A stretch of DNA of 64,000 nt from Avichristensenella sp031550535 (GTDB taxonomy: Bacteria > Bacillota > Clostridia > Christensenellales > Aristaeellaceae): contig JAVBOM010000007.1 of the NCBI GenBank assembly GCA_031550535.1, positions 1-64,000 of the forward strand, given 5' to 3'. The notes below the pieces were generated by a model. That model was not told the DNA's origin, made no database searches, and saw only the letters and a program-made list of their open reading frames with translations. Made by a program: the position numbers and the translations under genes. Below, piece after piece: positions 51,496 to 60,240 of the stretch (within the stretch, counting starts at the first letter, position 1; each line of letters begins with the position of its first letter).

Positions 51496-51627
51496 AATCG
51501 ACTCCTTTGTCCTTGCGGGATGATTTCCATACATTCTTCGGAAAAACGGATAAACTACCTCATATTGTAGCATCAACGCGCGGTACGCGCAAGCAAACAT
51601 CCTGTGAACACGGCAAACACACAAGAA

Positions 51628-51656
51628 GCACCCGGCGAAAGCGTTCCGCCGGGTGC
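51628..51656 (-). terminator. Hairpin terminator after spoIIP, fused to a half PE
   Basis: GCACCCGGCG/CGCCGGGTGC, a perfect 10-bp stem; on the minus strand it is followed by TTCTTGTGTG, which is only moderately T-rich. Next to it (51657-51686) is the second PE hairpin (GGGGATTCC..GAAATCCC). Confidence 0.55.
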
Positions 51657-51685
51657 CCTATGGGGATTCCTTGCGAAATCCCGGT

Positions 51686-52816
51686 CTATTCTTTCCGCTT
51701 GCCGATCATGCCGGCGGTCATCTCGCTCGCGCCGCGCTTGACCTTGTTCCACGCGTCCTTGCCGCGCCCCGTTTGCAGCAGCGCGAACACCCCGATGACG
51801 ACCACCGCCGCGACGATCACCCAGATGATGCCGGTGCCCGCGCCCTTGTTCGCGGTGGACTGCGGCTCCCCGCCGCCCGCCGCGCCGCTTACGCCGCCGT
51901 ACAGCGTGTCGTTGATGACGTTGCTCATCAGGTACGCCGACTCAATGCAGCGGTCTTTGTTGACCGTGTGCGTGCCGAACTCCAGCAGGATCGCGTTGCT
52001 CATCAGGTCCTGGTTATACGTGCCCTTGCCGATGAAGATGTCCTTGATCAGCTCCGGGTATTGCTTGTCCGCCACGGCCTTCAGCTCCAGCGCGAAATCC
52101 TTGTTCGCGGCGGAGTTCTGGTTGGAGCGGCCGACCAGCAGGCGCACCTTGGTGGCTTCCTTGCCGTCGATGTTCACCGTGTACTCGTCGGGGTTGGGAA
52201 TGCCGTCGCGGTGAACGTCGATCATCGCGTCCGGCGCTGATTTGAGCAGATCGACGGCCGTCTGGCGCGAGCGTCGGTACGCGCCCGCGTCGTGCGGCGT
52301 ATGGATCGTCTCGTCCAGCGTCACCTTAATGCCCTTTTCTTCCAGCGCGGCCTTCAGCGCCTGAGAAACATCGTAGATGCCGCCGTGGCCGTTGTCGGTA
52401 CTCTGTGTGCCGTCGGTCGGCACGTAGCTCTCGTCGCTGTGGGTGCAGTACAGCGCGATCAATCGGTTGTCGTTCCCGGTGCCGCTTGTGCTATCGGGGC
52501 TGGCGCTTGCGCCCATGTTGGACACGACGACGGCAGCCGACGTCTCCACCCAGTTCACATCGGGCATCTTCTGCGCGCCCTGGTGTGCCGCCTGCGCGGT
52601 CATGGCGGCTTCGTCCACGGTCTGGATGACATAGCGCTGGTTGTCCCCGCTGATGTACTCGTCGCCCACGTCCACATCGCCGGCGAGCGAGAACAGAACC
52701 TCGCCGCCCTCGCGGTAGACCGTGAAAATTCTCGCCGTGTCAAACCCATCGGCGGGCGCGCGCAGGGGCAGCAGCACGAGCAGCGCGGCCAGCAGCACAA
52801 AAGCCACTTTTTTCAT
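51686..52816 (-). CDS. spoIIP: Stage II sporulation protein P-like amidase/endopeptidase
   Basis: 376 residues. Signal peptide (KKVAFVLLAALLVLLPLRAPADG), catalytic domain with LIALYCTHSDESYVPTDG (first zinc-ligand region), TIHTPHDAGAYRRSRQTAVDLLKSAPDAMIDVHRD and LEFGTHTVNKDRCIESAYLMSNVIN, then a C-terminal membrane helix (IIWVIVAAVVVIGVFAL). SpoIIP degrades septal peptidoglycan during engulfment with SpoIID and SpoIIM. AAGGAGCG upstream. Confidence 0.88.
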   Translation of the reverse strand: MKKVAFVLLAALLVLLPLRAPADGFDTARIFTVYREGGEVLFSLAGDVDVGDEYISGDNQRYVIQTVDEAAMTAQAAHQGAQKMPDVNWVETSAAVVVSNMGASASPDSTSGTGNDNRLIALYCTHSDESYVPTDGTQSTDNGHGGIYDVSQALKAALEEKGIKVTLDETIHTPHDAGAYRRSRQTAVDLLKSAPDAMIDVHRDGIPNPDEYTVNIDGKEATKVRLLVGRSNQNSAANKDFALELKAVADKQYPELIKDIFIGKGTYNQDLMSNAILLEFGTHTVNKDRCIESAYLMSNVINDTLYGGVSGAAGGGEPQSTANKGAGTGIIWVIVAAVVVIGVFALLQTGRGKDAWNKVKRGASEMTAGMIGKRKE

Positions 52817-53433
52817 TCGACACGCTCCTTTCTGCGCCCACGGACGATCCGCTCGATCAGTTCGCCCATGAACTCCGCCATCAGCACGGCGATCAATCCG
52901 GAGATGACCACCGCGTCCAGCGCGCCGCCCGTGCCCAGGCGGAGCAGCGCGTCCACGCCGTTTGACCAGTTCACAATCGCCACCAGCGTATCCGCCAGCA
53001 GCACACCCACCACCGCGCATACGAACGCCGCGCGCCGCGAGCGGCCCAGCAGGTACGCGACAATGCCCGCCGCGATGCCGTAGGCGTAATTCGGATCGAG
53101 CACAATGCCCTCGGGTTCCGCCGGCATCAGGAGGCTGATGAGCCAGACGACGCCCGCCGTAATCAGCGCGCCGAACAGCGCACGGAATACCTCCAGTGTC
53201 GAATCCGCCTTGATGAGCACCCAGACGCATAATGCAAGCGGCACCAGACACCCGCCGACGCCGATGCGCACGTTGCCGATCGGGATAGCCGGAATCAGCC
53301 CCCCCAGGAAAATGGCCAGCATCACTCCGATGGCCCACTTATCGTTCAGGTGCATCCGGTCAAGCACGCGCTGGCCCACGCCAAAGATCACGAGCAGCGA
53401 CAGCACCAGCAGCACAATCATACCAAAGGTCAT
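52813..53433 (-). CDS. DUF1614-like membrane protein upstream of spoIIP
   Basis: 206 residues, about six membrane segments (LVLLVLSLLVIFGVG, GVMLAIFLGGLIPAIPIG, CLVPLALCVWVLI, LFGALITAGVVWLISLLM, GIAAGIVAYLLG, AAFVCAVVGVLLADTLVAI). The DP-x-YAYGIAAG region fits DUF1614. Overlaps spoIIP by 4 bases, so coexpressed and perhaps a partner in sporulation. ATG at 53433 preferred; a TTG at 53451 is also possible. Confidence 0.75.
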   Translation of the reverse strand: MTFGMIVLLVLSLLVIFGVGQRVLDRMHLNDKWAIGVMLAIFLGGLIPAIPIGNVRIGVGGCLVPLALCVWVLIKADSTLEVFRALFGALITAGVVWLISLLMPAEPEGIVLDPNYAYGIAAGIVAYLLGRSRRAAFVCAVVGVLLADTLVAIVNWSNGVDALLRLGTGGALDAVVISGLIAVLMAEFMGELIERIVRGRRKERVE

Positions 53434-53462
53434 TCGCACACCCCGTTTCAATCATTCTAGGG

Positions 53463-53517
53463 ACAGGATTTCTGGCGAAATCCCTTTATGGCTCGGAATC
53501 TTCGGTTCCTCGCCGCC
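53463..53517 (-). repeat. PE element, variant B
   Basis: GGATTTCTGGCGAAATCC, TTTATGGCTCGGAATC, TTCGGTTCCTCGCCGCC. An intergenic variant-B copy that retains the outer GGCG arms. Confidence 0.85.
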
Positions 53518-53625
53518 TCACGCATAGGTTTTCCATGGACGGACAGAGTATGCGCGCGGCAGGGAAAACGCGGGCGCCTGTCGAACAACAAAACCAAACA
53601 AACGCAAAATTTGGAGGCGGAGCCA

Positions 53626-54054
53626 ATGCTTAAAGGCATTCCTTCTATTCTTTCCCCGGAATTGCTTAAAGTACTGATGGAAATGGGTCACGGCGATACG
53701 ATCCTGATCGCGGACGGCAATTTTCCCGGTTCGTCGATGGGGCAGCGCCTCGTCCGCCTGGACGGACACGGCGGCGCGGCCGTGCTGGACGCCGTGCTCG
53801 CACTGATGCCGCTGGATACGTATGTGGACGCGCCGGTCACGCTAATGGAGGTTGTGCCGGGCGACACGGCCAAAACGCCGATCTGGGATGAATTTGCCGC
53901 GATCATCCAGCGCCACGAGCCGGGCACGAGAATTGGCCACGCGGAGCGGTTCGCGTTTTATGGTCTTTCGCGCGAGGCGTACTGCGTCATCCAGACGGGC
54001 GAAACGGCGCTGTACGCCAATGTGCTGCTGAAGAAAGGGGTTGTGGGGGCGTAA
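53626..54054 (+). CDS. fucU: RbsD/FucU family sugar mutarotase
   Basis: 142 residues, usual length. LKGIPSILSPELLKVLMEMGHGDTILIADGNFPG contains the catalytic His (MGHGD) and Asp of the family. FucU interconverts fucose anomers; RbsD does so for ribose. The MGHGD plus DGNFP context favours FucU. TTGGAGGCGG upstream. No fucose catabolic genes are adjacent. Its stop overlaps the next start (TAATG). Confidence 0.85.
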   Translation: MLKGIPSILSPELLKVLMEMGHGDTILIADGNFPGSSMGQRLVRLDGHGGAAVLDAVLALMPLDTYVDAPVTLMEVVPGDTAKTPIWDEFAAIIQRHEPGTRIGHAERFAFYGLSREAYCVIQTGETALYANVLLKKGVVGA

Positions 54055-54956
54055 TGCCATCGGGATATTTACACAAACGATGCGCGGAAAAGGCGGTGGA
54101 GCTGTCCGGCGTGACCATAAAAGAACGCGACGCGCTGGTGCTGGGCGCGCAGGGCCCGGACCCGCTGTTCATGCTGGGCATTTTTCCGCTTGGGCCGTCT
54201 AGTCGCCCGGGACCGCTGGGCAACCTGCTGCACACGCGGCGCACGGGCGCTTTCCTGTGCGCGCTCTGCCGGAGGGCAAAGGACGGCTCTGAAGTGGAGC
54301 GCGCGTACGCGATGGGCTTTTTGACGCACTACGCGCTGGATTCCACCGTGCACCCCTACGTGTACGCGCACAGCGTGGACAAACACGGCAAGTACAGCAG
54401 CCTGCTGCACATGCGGCTGGAAAAGCGGTGGGACACGCTGTTTTACCGGCAGGACGGACATCGGAGCACCCCGGTCATCATGCCCGGCGTCGCGGAGACA
54501 CGACCCGTGTGGGAACAGATCGCGGACCTCTGGGCCGTGGCGATCAACGACGTGTTCCCCGAGGAATGCGTCACCCGGGAGACGGTGCTGAAGGCGCTTG
54601 GCGGCGCGGAGCGCGTGAACCGGCTGACCCACAGCCCGTCGGGCGTGAAATACGGCGCGGTGTGGGTGCTGGAGCGCGTGATCGGCAAGGCGGGGCTCGC
54701 CACATCGCAGATGGCGCCGCGCTTTCTGCCCCGCGCGGACATCACGAACGCGGACCACGCCCAGTGGCGTGCGCCCGCCTACCCGGACACGCCGAGGGAC
54801 GAGGGGCTTATGGAGCTGTATGACCGCGCGGTGAAACGGGCGACGGAACTGCTCACCGCCGCGCGCGGATACTTTGGCGGGACGCTCCCGGAGGAGGCGT
54901 TCGCGGCGGCCGTCGGCAACGCGCAGTATGATACCGGGATGGAGAGTGACGCGTAA
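54054..54956 (+). CDS. Zinc-dependent phospholipase C-like protein
   Basis: 300 residues. N-terminal PSGYLHKRCAEKAVELSG, GAQGPDPLFML, and FLTHYALDSTVHPYVYAHS (His/Asp metal-ligand pattern, about 84-102) match the zinc phospholipase C/S1-P1-like fold. No signal peptide, so probably a cytoplasmic relative rather than a secreted lipase. Coupled to fucU by overlap, though a functional link is not obvious. Confidence 0.8.
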   Translation: MPSGYLHKRCAEKAVELSGVTIKERDALVLGAQGPDPLFMLGIFPLGPSSRPGPLGNLLHTRRTGAFLCALCRRAKDGSEVERAYAMGFLTHYALDSTVHPYVYAHSVDKHGKYSSLLHMRLEKRWDTLFYRQDGHRSTPVIMPGVAETRPVWEQIADLWAVAINDVFPEECVTRETVLKALGGAERVNRLTHSPSGVKYGAVWVLERVIGKAGLATSQMAPRFLPRADITNADHAQWRAPAYPDTPRDEGLMELYDRAVKRATELLTAARGYFGGTLPEEAFAAAVGNAQYDTGMESDA

Positions 54957-55007
54957 TCCGTCTATATCTCTATATGGGCACGATAGGCACGGCAAGGAGG
55001 AAGCATC

Positions 55008-56363
55008 ATGGCGCGCAAGCACGGGCGGGGCATCTCCGTTGGAACCATCCTGATGCTGGTCCTGAGCGTATCGACGGCGCTGGCCGCCGGGCTTATTTTC
55101 GCGCGCATTTCCGGCGACATGGGCCAGATCTCCATCGATCCCAAGCTGCTGACGGAACCGCTGCAGGTGCTCGCGCACAGCGTGACCAACACGGAGCCGG
55201 AGGCCACCGCGCCGCCGAACCTGGCAGAGGGCGGGGACCCTTCGCCCACGAACGCGCTGAACATGGCGCGCAAGAGCGAAGAGCCCGTGGCGACGCCCGT
55301 TCCGACACAGCCGCCCATCCGCACGCTGAACATCACGGTGGCCGGGCAGGTCTCCGTCGGAACGGAACTGCGGGCAGCGGCCCAAAACGGCGGCTCCCTT
55401 GACTTCGGCGCCATCCTCGCGCCGATATCCGGGGCGTTTAGCGGCTCGGACCTGGGCATCGTGACGCTGCGCACGAGCTTGACGGGCAATGCATCGCAGG
55501 TTGACGCGTATAACGCGCCCAAGGAGCTTGCCGCGGGTCTGAAATCGGCGGGCGTGAACCTGCTGAACCTGGCGACGGACCGCCTGCTGGACCACGGCAT
55601 GAGCGGCCTGTCCGAGACGCGGACGGCCATCGAGGAGGCGCAAATGTCCGCCGCCGGCGGATACCGCTCGCAGGAGGAGCGCGCGCGCTACCCCGTCAGC
55701 GAGATCGGCGGGGTGAAGGTGGGCATTCTGTCCTACACGGGCAGCATCAGCGCGGCGGGCACAAAGACGGCGACGGAAGCGGAACTCGCGAGCGCCACGC
55801 GCGTGCTGGACGCGCAGACCGCCACCCAGGATATCGCCGCGCTGCGCGGGCAGGGCGCGGACCTCGTGATCGTGCTGGCGCACTGGGGCAGCCGGTCGGA
55901 CACAAAGGCATCTAAGGAGACGCGCGCCATGGCGGAGACGCTGGCGAAGGCGGGCGCGGACATCATCCTGGGCACCAACCCGACCAGCGTGCATGAGCTG
56001 GAGCGCATGACGGTGATGGACGTGTATGGCACCGCGCGCGAGGTATTTGTCGCGTATTCGCTGGGGAATTTCCTGACGGACGACTCCCGCGATACAAATA
56101 ACATCACGGGCACGGTTTTGCGCCTGTCGGTCGAATGGAACGCGCAGGCGGGCAAGGCGACGATCCGGGACGCGTGGTACATGCCCACGTGGATCATGCG
56201 CTGGCGGGATGTGAGCGGCGTGAATCGTTACCGCGTGGTGCCGTCCGGCATGGCGGCCCTGCCGAATAACATGACCGAGACCATCTACACCAACATGAAA
56301 AAAGCCTACCAGGCCATGGTGAGCAAGGTGGGCACAACCGCCGCGAACGTGCGGGCGGAGTAG
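55008..56363 (+). CDS. CapA-family (PGA capsule-type) phosphoesterase-fold protein
   Basis: 451 residues. N-terminal signal anchor (ISVGTILMLVLSVSTALAAGLIF), a Pro/Thr-rich linker to about 100, then the CapA domain: TLNITVAGQVSV, GVNLLNLATDRLLDHGMSGLSET (LATNH-type motif with Asp-Arg in place of Asn-His), KVGILSYTG, DLVIVLAHWG and GADIILGTNPTSVHELE (Gly-x-x-His-Pro motif altered to TNPTSVH). Several metal-ligand positions differ from the consensus, so activity may be lost or changed. AAGGAGG upstream. Confidence 0.8.
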   Translation: MARKHGRGISVGTILMLVLSVSTALAAGLIFARISGDMGQISIDPKLLTEPLQVLAHSVTNTEPEATAPPNLAEGGDPSPTNALNMARKSEEPVATPVPTQPPIRTLNITVAGQVSVGTELRAAAQNGGSLDFGAILAPISGAFSGSDLGIVTLRTSLTGNASQVDAYNAPKELAAGLKSAGVNLLNLATDRLLDHGMSGLSETRTAIEEAQMSAAGGYRSQEERARYPVSEIGGVKVGILSYTGSISAAGTKTATEAELASATRVLDAQTATQDIAALRGQGADLVIVLAHWGSRSDTKASKETRAMAETLAKAGADIILGTNPTSVHELERMTVMDVYGTAREVFVAYSLGNFLTDDSRDTNNITGTVLRLSVEWNAQAGKATIRDAWYMPTWIMRWRDVSGVNRYRVVPSGMAALPNNMTETIYTNMKKAYQAMVSKVGTTAANVRAE

Positions 56364-56364
56364 C

Positions 56365-56423
56365 GGTAGGGATTTCTGGCGAAATCCCTTTATGGCACCC
56401 GATTTTTCAAATCAGCGCCGCCG
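56365..56423 (-). repeat. PE element, variant A (first of a tandem pair)
   Basis: GGTAGGGATTTCTGGCGAAA, TCCCTTTATGGCACCC, GATTTTTCAAATCAGCGCCG. Immediately after the CapA-like gene stop. Confidence 0.92.
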
Positions 56424-56429
56424 TCGTGG

Positions 56430-56485
56430 CAGAGGTTTCCCGCAAAATCCTCTGATGGCGTCCGATTTTTTGAATCAGCGCCGCC
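56430..56485 (-). repeat. PE element, variant A (second of a tandem pair)
   Basis: AGAGGTTTCCCGCAAAATCC, TCTGATGGCGTCCGA, TTTTTTGAATCAGCGCCGCC. Same orientation as its neighbour, 6 bases apart. Confidence 0.88.
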
Positions 56486-56592
56486 ATCGCGGACGCGGGA
56501 AGATACGGTGCGAAAAGGCGGGCGCTGCCGCGATGCGGGGGCGTCCGTTTGTCAACCGCGAACAGCGCCGGACGGCGGGAGGGGGGATGGAT

Positions 56593-57198
56593 ATGGGCAT
56601 TCTGGACTTGGACTACATCAAGCGCCCCATGGCGGCCGGGGACACCTGCGCGGACGCCCTGGACCTGCTCCGCGCGAATGGCCGCGGCCATACCGCCGCG
56701 CACTGCCTCCGCGTGGCCGAAACGTGCGCCACGCTGGCGACGCGGTTTCACGCGGACACGAAAACCGCATATGCCTCGGGCATTCTGCATGACGTATCAG
56801 CGGTGATCCGCCCCGCCGACATGCTGGTGTACGCGGAAGAAAATGGCTGGCCCATCGACCCGTCCGAGCGAAAGCATCCGTTCATCCTGCACCAGCGCGT
56901 GTCCGTCGTCATCGCGGAGGAGCATTTTCACGTCCGTGACGAGCGGATTCTGTCGGCAATCGCGTGCCATTCCACGCTGAAGCCCGATCCGTCCGCATAC
57001 GATATGATCCTTTTCCTGGCTGACAAAATCGCGTGGGACCAGGAGGGCACCCCGCCGTTTCTGGATGCCGTGGAGGCGGCCTTGGAGGACTCGCTTTGCC
57101 GCGCCGCGCTGGCGTATATCAACTATGTGATGGAGAACGGCTTGCTTTTGATGCCGCATCGGTGGCTGATTGAGGCGAGGGCTTGGTTGAAGGGGTAA
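56593..57198 (+). CDS. HD-domain hydrolase (YqeK-like)
   Basis: 201 residues. HD motif in GHTAAHCLRVAETCATLATRF...YASGILHDVSAVI (about 35-70, catalytic His-Asp pair in LHD), then EENGWPID..HQRVSVVIAEEHFHV and HSTLKPDPSAYDMILFLADKIAWDQ, matching the YqeK family that hydrolyses Ap4A symmetrically. ATG at 56593 is chosen for spacing to GGGAGG; ATG at 56587 is possible. The open frame extends back through two PE copies but has no start signal there. Usually next to nadD or rsfS; neither is present. Confidence 0.8.
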   Translation: MGILDLDYIKRPMAAGDTCADALDLLRANGRGHTAAHCLRVAETCATLATRFHADTKTAYASGILHDVSAVIRPADMLVYAEENGWPIDPSERKHPFILHQRVSVVIAEEHFHVRDERILSAIACHSTLKPDPSAYDMILFLADKIAWDQEGTPPFLDAVEAALEDSLCRAALAYINYVMENGLLLMPHRWLIEARAWLKG

Positions 57199-57234
57199 GG
57201 GGAGTGTACGGCGCGAGGGGTAAAGAGGAAGCGT

Positions 57235-57260
57235 AAACCGCCCTTTCCGGGGCGGTTTTT
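57235..57260 (+). terminator. Intrinsic terminator
   Basis: AAACCGCCC, TTTCC, GGGGCGGTTTTT: 9-bp stem and T-run, 37 bases after the HD gene stop. Confidence 0.8.
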
Positions 57261-57597
57261 AATCGCTATGGAGCGGAAGGGTGTTCTGCCCGTCTGGGTG
57301 CTGCGGTCGCCGCACTGCCCTTGTGATTGCGGGTGCGCGGCTGCTGTGAGTTCGAGCGGATTGATGTGTTGCGCGTGCCGTGCAGAAGGGCGGACGCGCG
57401 ATGCGCGCCCTGCGCCCGCAGGCGGCCAGCTACGCTCATTCCCGCCGCTTTTCATGGAACTTGCCGTAAAGTGGATATTGAGCAGCAGTGCCACGAGGAA
57501 ATAGTATGAGTCCTCCCACCCTGAGGCAAAGAGGGGGAGTCCAGAGGGATGAAATACCTTTGGCAGGGTCTGGGACAGCGTCCCTTTCCATCCCCCC
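57261..57597. other. Intergenic region with two small repeats
   Basis: GGGCGGACGCGCGATGCGCG (57385-57412) matches 17323-17351. TGGCAGGGTCTGGGACAGCG (57560-57590) is the reverse of the GGACGCTGTCCC repeat at 58965. No gene supported. Confidence 0.5.
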
Positions 57598-58890
57598 TCA
57601 CGGCTCCCGCCGCACCGTCCGGATCAGCGTCCGCATGTTCATCAGCATCGTCACCGTTTGCCCGGCGATCTGCGCCCACGCGCAGCCGATCAGGCGGTAT
57701 TCCGCCGCGAGCGCGTAGTTCAGCCCGAGCGTCAGCAGCGCGCCGGTCAGCGACGCGATCAGCGCGCTTCGCTGCCGTGCCAGCCCCGCCAGCATGCCAC
57801 TGAGCACCTGCTGCACGCCCATCACGGGCACGAGTGGGGCAATGGCGACCAGTAGCGGCGCGAGGTCCGGTTGCCGGTACAGCCGGGACGAGATCCACGG
57901 CGCGCCGAACATCAACAACCCCATCGCGGCCAGCGACACCGCGAGCGCGGCGGGAAGCACCTTGACCAGGATGCGCACGAGCGCCTTGGGGTCGCCCTCG
58001 CGCCGGGCGAGCGCCGGGCCGGACACCATGGCCAGCGCGCCGGTGATGACGCTGGGCAGCATGACGAGCGGCATTGCCATGCCGGACAGCATGCCCAGCC
58101 GTGCGGTGGCCTCCTGTGCGGAAAGGCCGGACGCGCGCAGCCGCAGCGGCACGATGACGGCGTTGACGGTGCGCATCAGCGTGTTGGTGATGCGCATCCA
58201 TGTCATCGGCGCGGCGAGCTTCCAAATGCGCTTCTGCAACGCTCTGAAGGCTTCGTCCTTCACGCGCGTGCTCTTGACACGTATCCCCTCGCGGCCGAGC
58301 ATCCAGATGACGACGGCCACGGACACGCCCTCGCCCACCAGCGTGGCCAGCGGCGGGACGGCGGCCGTCCACGCGGCGGTCATGCCGGGGACGAGCAGCA
58401 GTACGGCGGCGCACACGCCAAAGCGCACGAACTGCTCCACCAGCTCGGACACCGACGGCGGCACCGTGTCGCCCGCACCGTAGCAATAGCCGCCGTACGC
58501 CGCCGACAGCGCGAGGATCGGCAGGCATGGCGCGTACAGCAGCAGCGCCGGGAGCGTCCGCGCGTCGCCCAGGATCTTGGCGATGACGGGGGAGAGCAGT
58601 AAAATGAATGGCAGCATCCACAGGCTGATGGTAAGGCCCAGCCGCCGCCCGGCGCGCAATGCCTCCTCGCCGTGCCCGGCGGCAGCCTCGCGGGATACGG
58701 CCATCGGGATGCCGGACGTGACCGGCGCGATCCACAGCATGTGCGCGGACGACGCCAGTTCCATCACGCCGATTGCCTCCGCGCCCATCACGCGCGACAG
58801 CCAGATGCGCATGGCAAACCCCAGCGCGCGCACCACCGTGTTCGCGCCGGACAGGACGGCCGCCTGCTTGAACAGCGATTGTTTCCTCAT
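57598..58890 (-). CDS. SpoVB-like polysaccharide/lipid flippase (MOP superfamily)
   Basis: 430 residues, twelve to fourteen membrane segments. Starts RKQSLFKQAAVLSGANTVVRALGFAMRIWLSRVMGAEAIGVMEL, the MurJ/SpoVB start (first helix and Arg-rich loop). SpoVB-type proteins move lipid-linked precursors for spore cortex. It is shorter than typical SpoVB (about 520), so one of several paralogues. No clear ribosome site was picked out. Confidence 0.85.
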   Translation of the reverse strand: MRKQSLFKQAAVLSGANTVVRALGFAMRIWLSRVMGAEAIGVMELASSAHMLWIAPVTSGIPMAVSREAAAGHGEEALRAGRRLGLTISLWMLPFILLLSPVIAKILGDARTLPALLLYAPCLPILALSAAYGGYCYGAGDTVPPSVSELVEQFVRFGVCAAVLLLVPGMTAAWTAAVPPLATLVGEGVSVAVVIWMLGREGIRVKSTRVKDEAFRALQKRIWKLAAPMTWMRITNTLMRTVNAVIVPLRLRASGLSAQEATARLGMLSGMAMPLVMLPSVITGALAMVSGPALARREGDPKALVRILVKVLPAALAVSLAAMGLLMFGAPWISSRLYRQPDLAPLLVAIAPLVPVMGVQQVLSGMLAGLARQRSALIASLTGALLTLGLNYALAAEYRLIGCAWAQIAGQTVTMLMNMRTLIRTVRREP

Positions 58891-58964
58891 GCGAGAGGGT
58901 ATGCGGCCGGGACGGGCTCAATGCGGGGAAGCCGGGGGATTGTGAGGGGAGCGCGGGGAGGGGA

Positions 58965-59030
58965 TGTTGGGACGCTGTCCCAGACCCTGCCAAGGGGCCA
59001 TTGGCCCCTTGGAACCCCATCATTTCGCCT
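58965..59030 (+). repeat. GGACGCTGTCCC-type repeat
   Basis: GGGACGCTGTCCCAGACCCTG, CCAAGGGGCCATTGGCCCCTTGG (a perfect palindrome). The first part recurs at 16098 and, reversed, at 57560-57590. Confidence 0.6.
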
Positions 59031-59136
59031 ACGGGCGGGAAGGACTATTCAATGATTCTTTTGGTGCTGGGATGCTAAGAATGAAGTCCCTTGGACTTTC
59101 TGATAGGGAGTTGCCGGCCGCAAGTGCCGGCGTCGT

Positions 59137-59427
59137 CTACGCGACCGTGTAAATTTTCACCTCGGGGTCGGCGCGCCAGAGCGGTTTCAGACTGACGAAC
59201 ACGTCGTTCTGGAACAGCGCGCTGCTAAGGTACGCGTTGGCGCTCTCGGCGCTGTCAAACCCGTGCAGCACCTGCACATCCTCTTCCCGGATCAGCAGGT
59301 CCTTGGACACCGCGCCCGCGATCTGGTCCAGGAACGGCTGTCGGTAGTCGGCGTACACCTTCGCCGCCGCCGGACGGTCGGTAGGGTCGATGGTCATCGT
59401 GATTTCCAGATAAGCCTTTGCACGCAT
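59137..59427 (-). CDS. Small hypothetical protein, ferredoxin-like/ABM-type fold
   Basis: 96 residues: RAKAYLEITMTI, helix RPAAAKVYADYRQPFLDQI, strand DVQVLHGFDSAESANAYLSSALF, strand DVFVSLKPLW. This beta-alpha-beta pattern resembles dimeric alpha/beta-barrel proteins. No catalytic signature. GGAGGTAA precedes the ATG. Confidence 0.6.
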   Translation of the reverse strand: MRAKAYLEITMTIDPTDRPAAAKVYADYRQPFLDQIAGAVSKDLLIREEDVQVLHGFDSAESANAYLSSALFQNDVFVSLKPLWRADPEVKIYTVA

Positions 59428-59460
59428 GGGATGTTACCTCCGCTAGATCATTGTGTTGAG

Positions 59461-59518
59461 GTAGGGATTCCTGTCGGAATCCCTTTATGGCGGCCGATTT
59501 TCCAAATCAGCGTCGCCG
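59461..59518 (-). repeat. PE element, variant A
   Basis: GTAGGGATTCCTGTCGGAAT, CCCTTTATGGCGGCCGA, TTTTCCAAATCAGCGTCGCC; upstream of the small gene's start. Confidence 0.9.
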
Positions 59519-59616
59519 TCATGGAAGGCCTCCATGCGTGCAGTATACCGAAAGCGACTTTAGAAAGTAAATATATTGGTGATTTTATGAGTCGCTATCA
59601 ATTTTCATAGCAATGA

Positions 59617-59840
59617 TGGCGGCGCTGATTCGAAGAATCGGAAGCCATAAGGGGAACCGGGGGGAAGCGTGCCCAGTGGGCGATGAAGCGACCTGAAGGT
59701 GTCAAGCGGCACAGGGCGATGGGCGCGATGGCGACCCGTGCGACAATCCCAGGGCGCGTAATCGCCCAAAGGGCAAGCGCGACAATGCCGGGGCGGGGGC
59801 AACGCGACAATACCGGACGCTTCCGCCAGGAATCCCTACC
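59617..59840 (+). repeat. PE element interrupted by a 165-bp repeat of another family
   Basis: Left part 59617-59655 (GGCGGCGCTGATTCGAAGAA, TCGGAAGCCATAAGGGGA) and right part 59821-59840 (TTCCGCCAGGAATCCCTACC) join to a complete PE. The 165 bases between (59656-59820) are the reverse of the GGCATTGTCGCGCTG-type repeat. Confidence 0.75.
59656..59820 (-). repeat. GGCATTGTCGCGCTG-type repeat nested in a PE
   Basis: Reverse complement contains GGCATTGTCGCGCTTGCC, ACACCTTCAGGTCGCTTCAT, CGCCCACTGGGCACGCTTCC, in the same order as at 29990-30170. Confidence 0.7.
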
Positions 59841-60213
59841 GCTGCGCACAGGTCTTGCAGGGCGGCAGCTTCTTGTCCAGCTCGTCCTTTGTCTGTTGCC
59901 GCGACCAATGGCAGATGCTCTGCAGGATGGGCAGTACGGACTTGCCCTTCCCGGTCAGGGCGTATTCCACCCTCGGTGGGATGGCTTCGTACTGCTTGCG
60001 GGAAATTAACCCATCAGCGATCAATTCCTTGAGCATGGCGGCCAGCACGGCGTCCGTGATGTTGCTAAGCTCGCTTCGTATGGCGCTGTACCGCAGGACG
60101 CTGGCGGAGGACAGCACGCACAGGATGCGCGACTTCCATTTGCCGCCGAATATGTTCAGGCCGTACTCGACCGGGCACATGATTTCCTTTTCTATTTTCG
60201 GTTCGTACCGCAC
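59836..60213 (-). CDS. HxlR-family transcriptional regulator
   Basis: 125 residues. CPVEYGLNIFGGKWKSRILCVLSS (sensor Cys at about residue 12 and first helix), ITDAVLAAMLKELIADGLISRKQYEAIPPRVEYALTGKGKSVLPIL (winged helix). HxlR proteins sense electrophiles or oxidants through the N-terminal Cys. GTG start at 60213 with GGGAGGATGAAGGC upstream. An inverted repeat overlapping its own -10 suggests autoregulation. Its end overlaps the right end of the interrupted PE. Confidence 0.9.
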   Translation of the reverse strand: MRYEPKIEKEIMCPVEYGLNIFGGKWKSRILCVLSSASVLRYSAIRSELSNITDAVLAAMLKELIADGLISRKQYEAIPPRVEYALTGKGKSVLPILQSICHWSRQQTKDELDKKLPPCKTCAQR

Positions 60214-60240
60214 GCCTTCATCCTCCCAAGCAGCTTGTTT

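Noticed and set aside
53488..53625. Longer start of fucU (MARNLRF...)
   Set aside because: This is variant-B PE sequence read through; the true start at 53626 has GGAGGCGG and matches the family N-terminus.
56392..56592. N-terminal extension of the HD-domain gene starting MAPDFSNQ
   Set aside because: It is the open minus-orientation reading of two tandem PE copies, with no ribosome site; the GGGAGG site and family alignment place the start at 56593.
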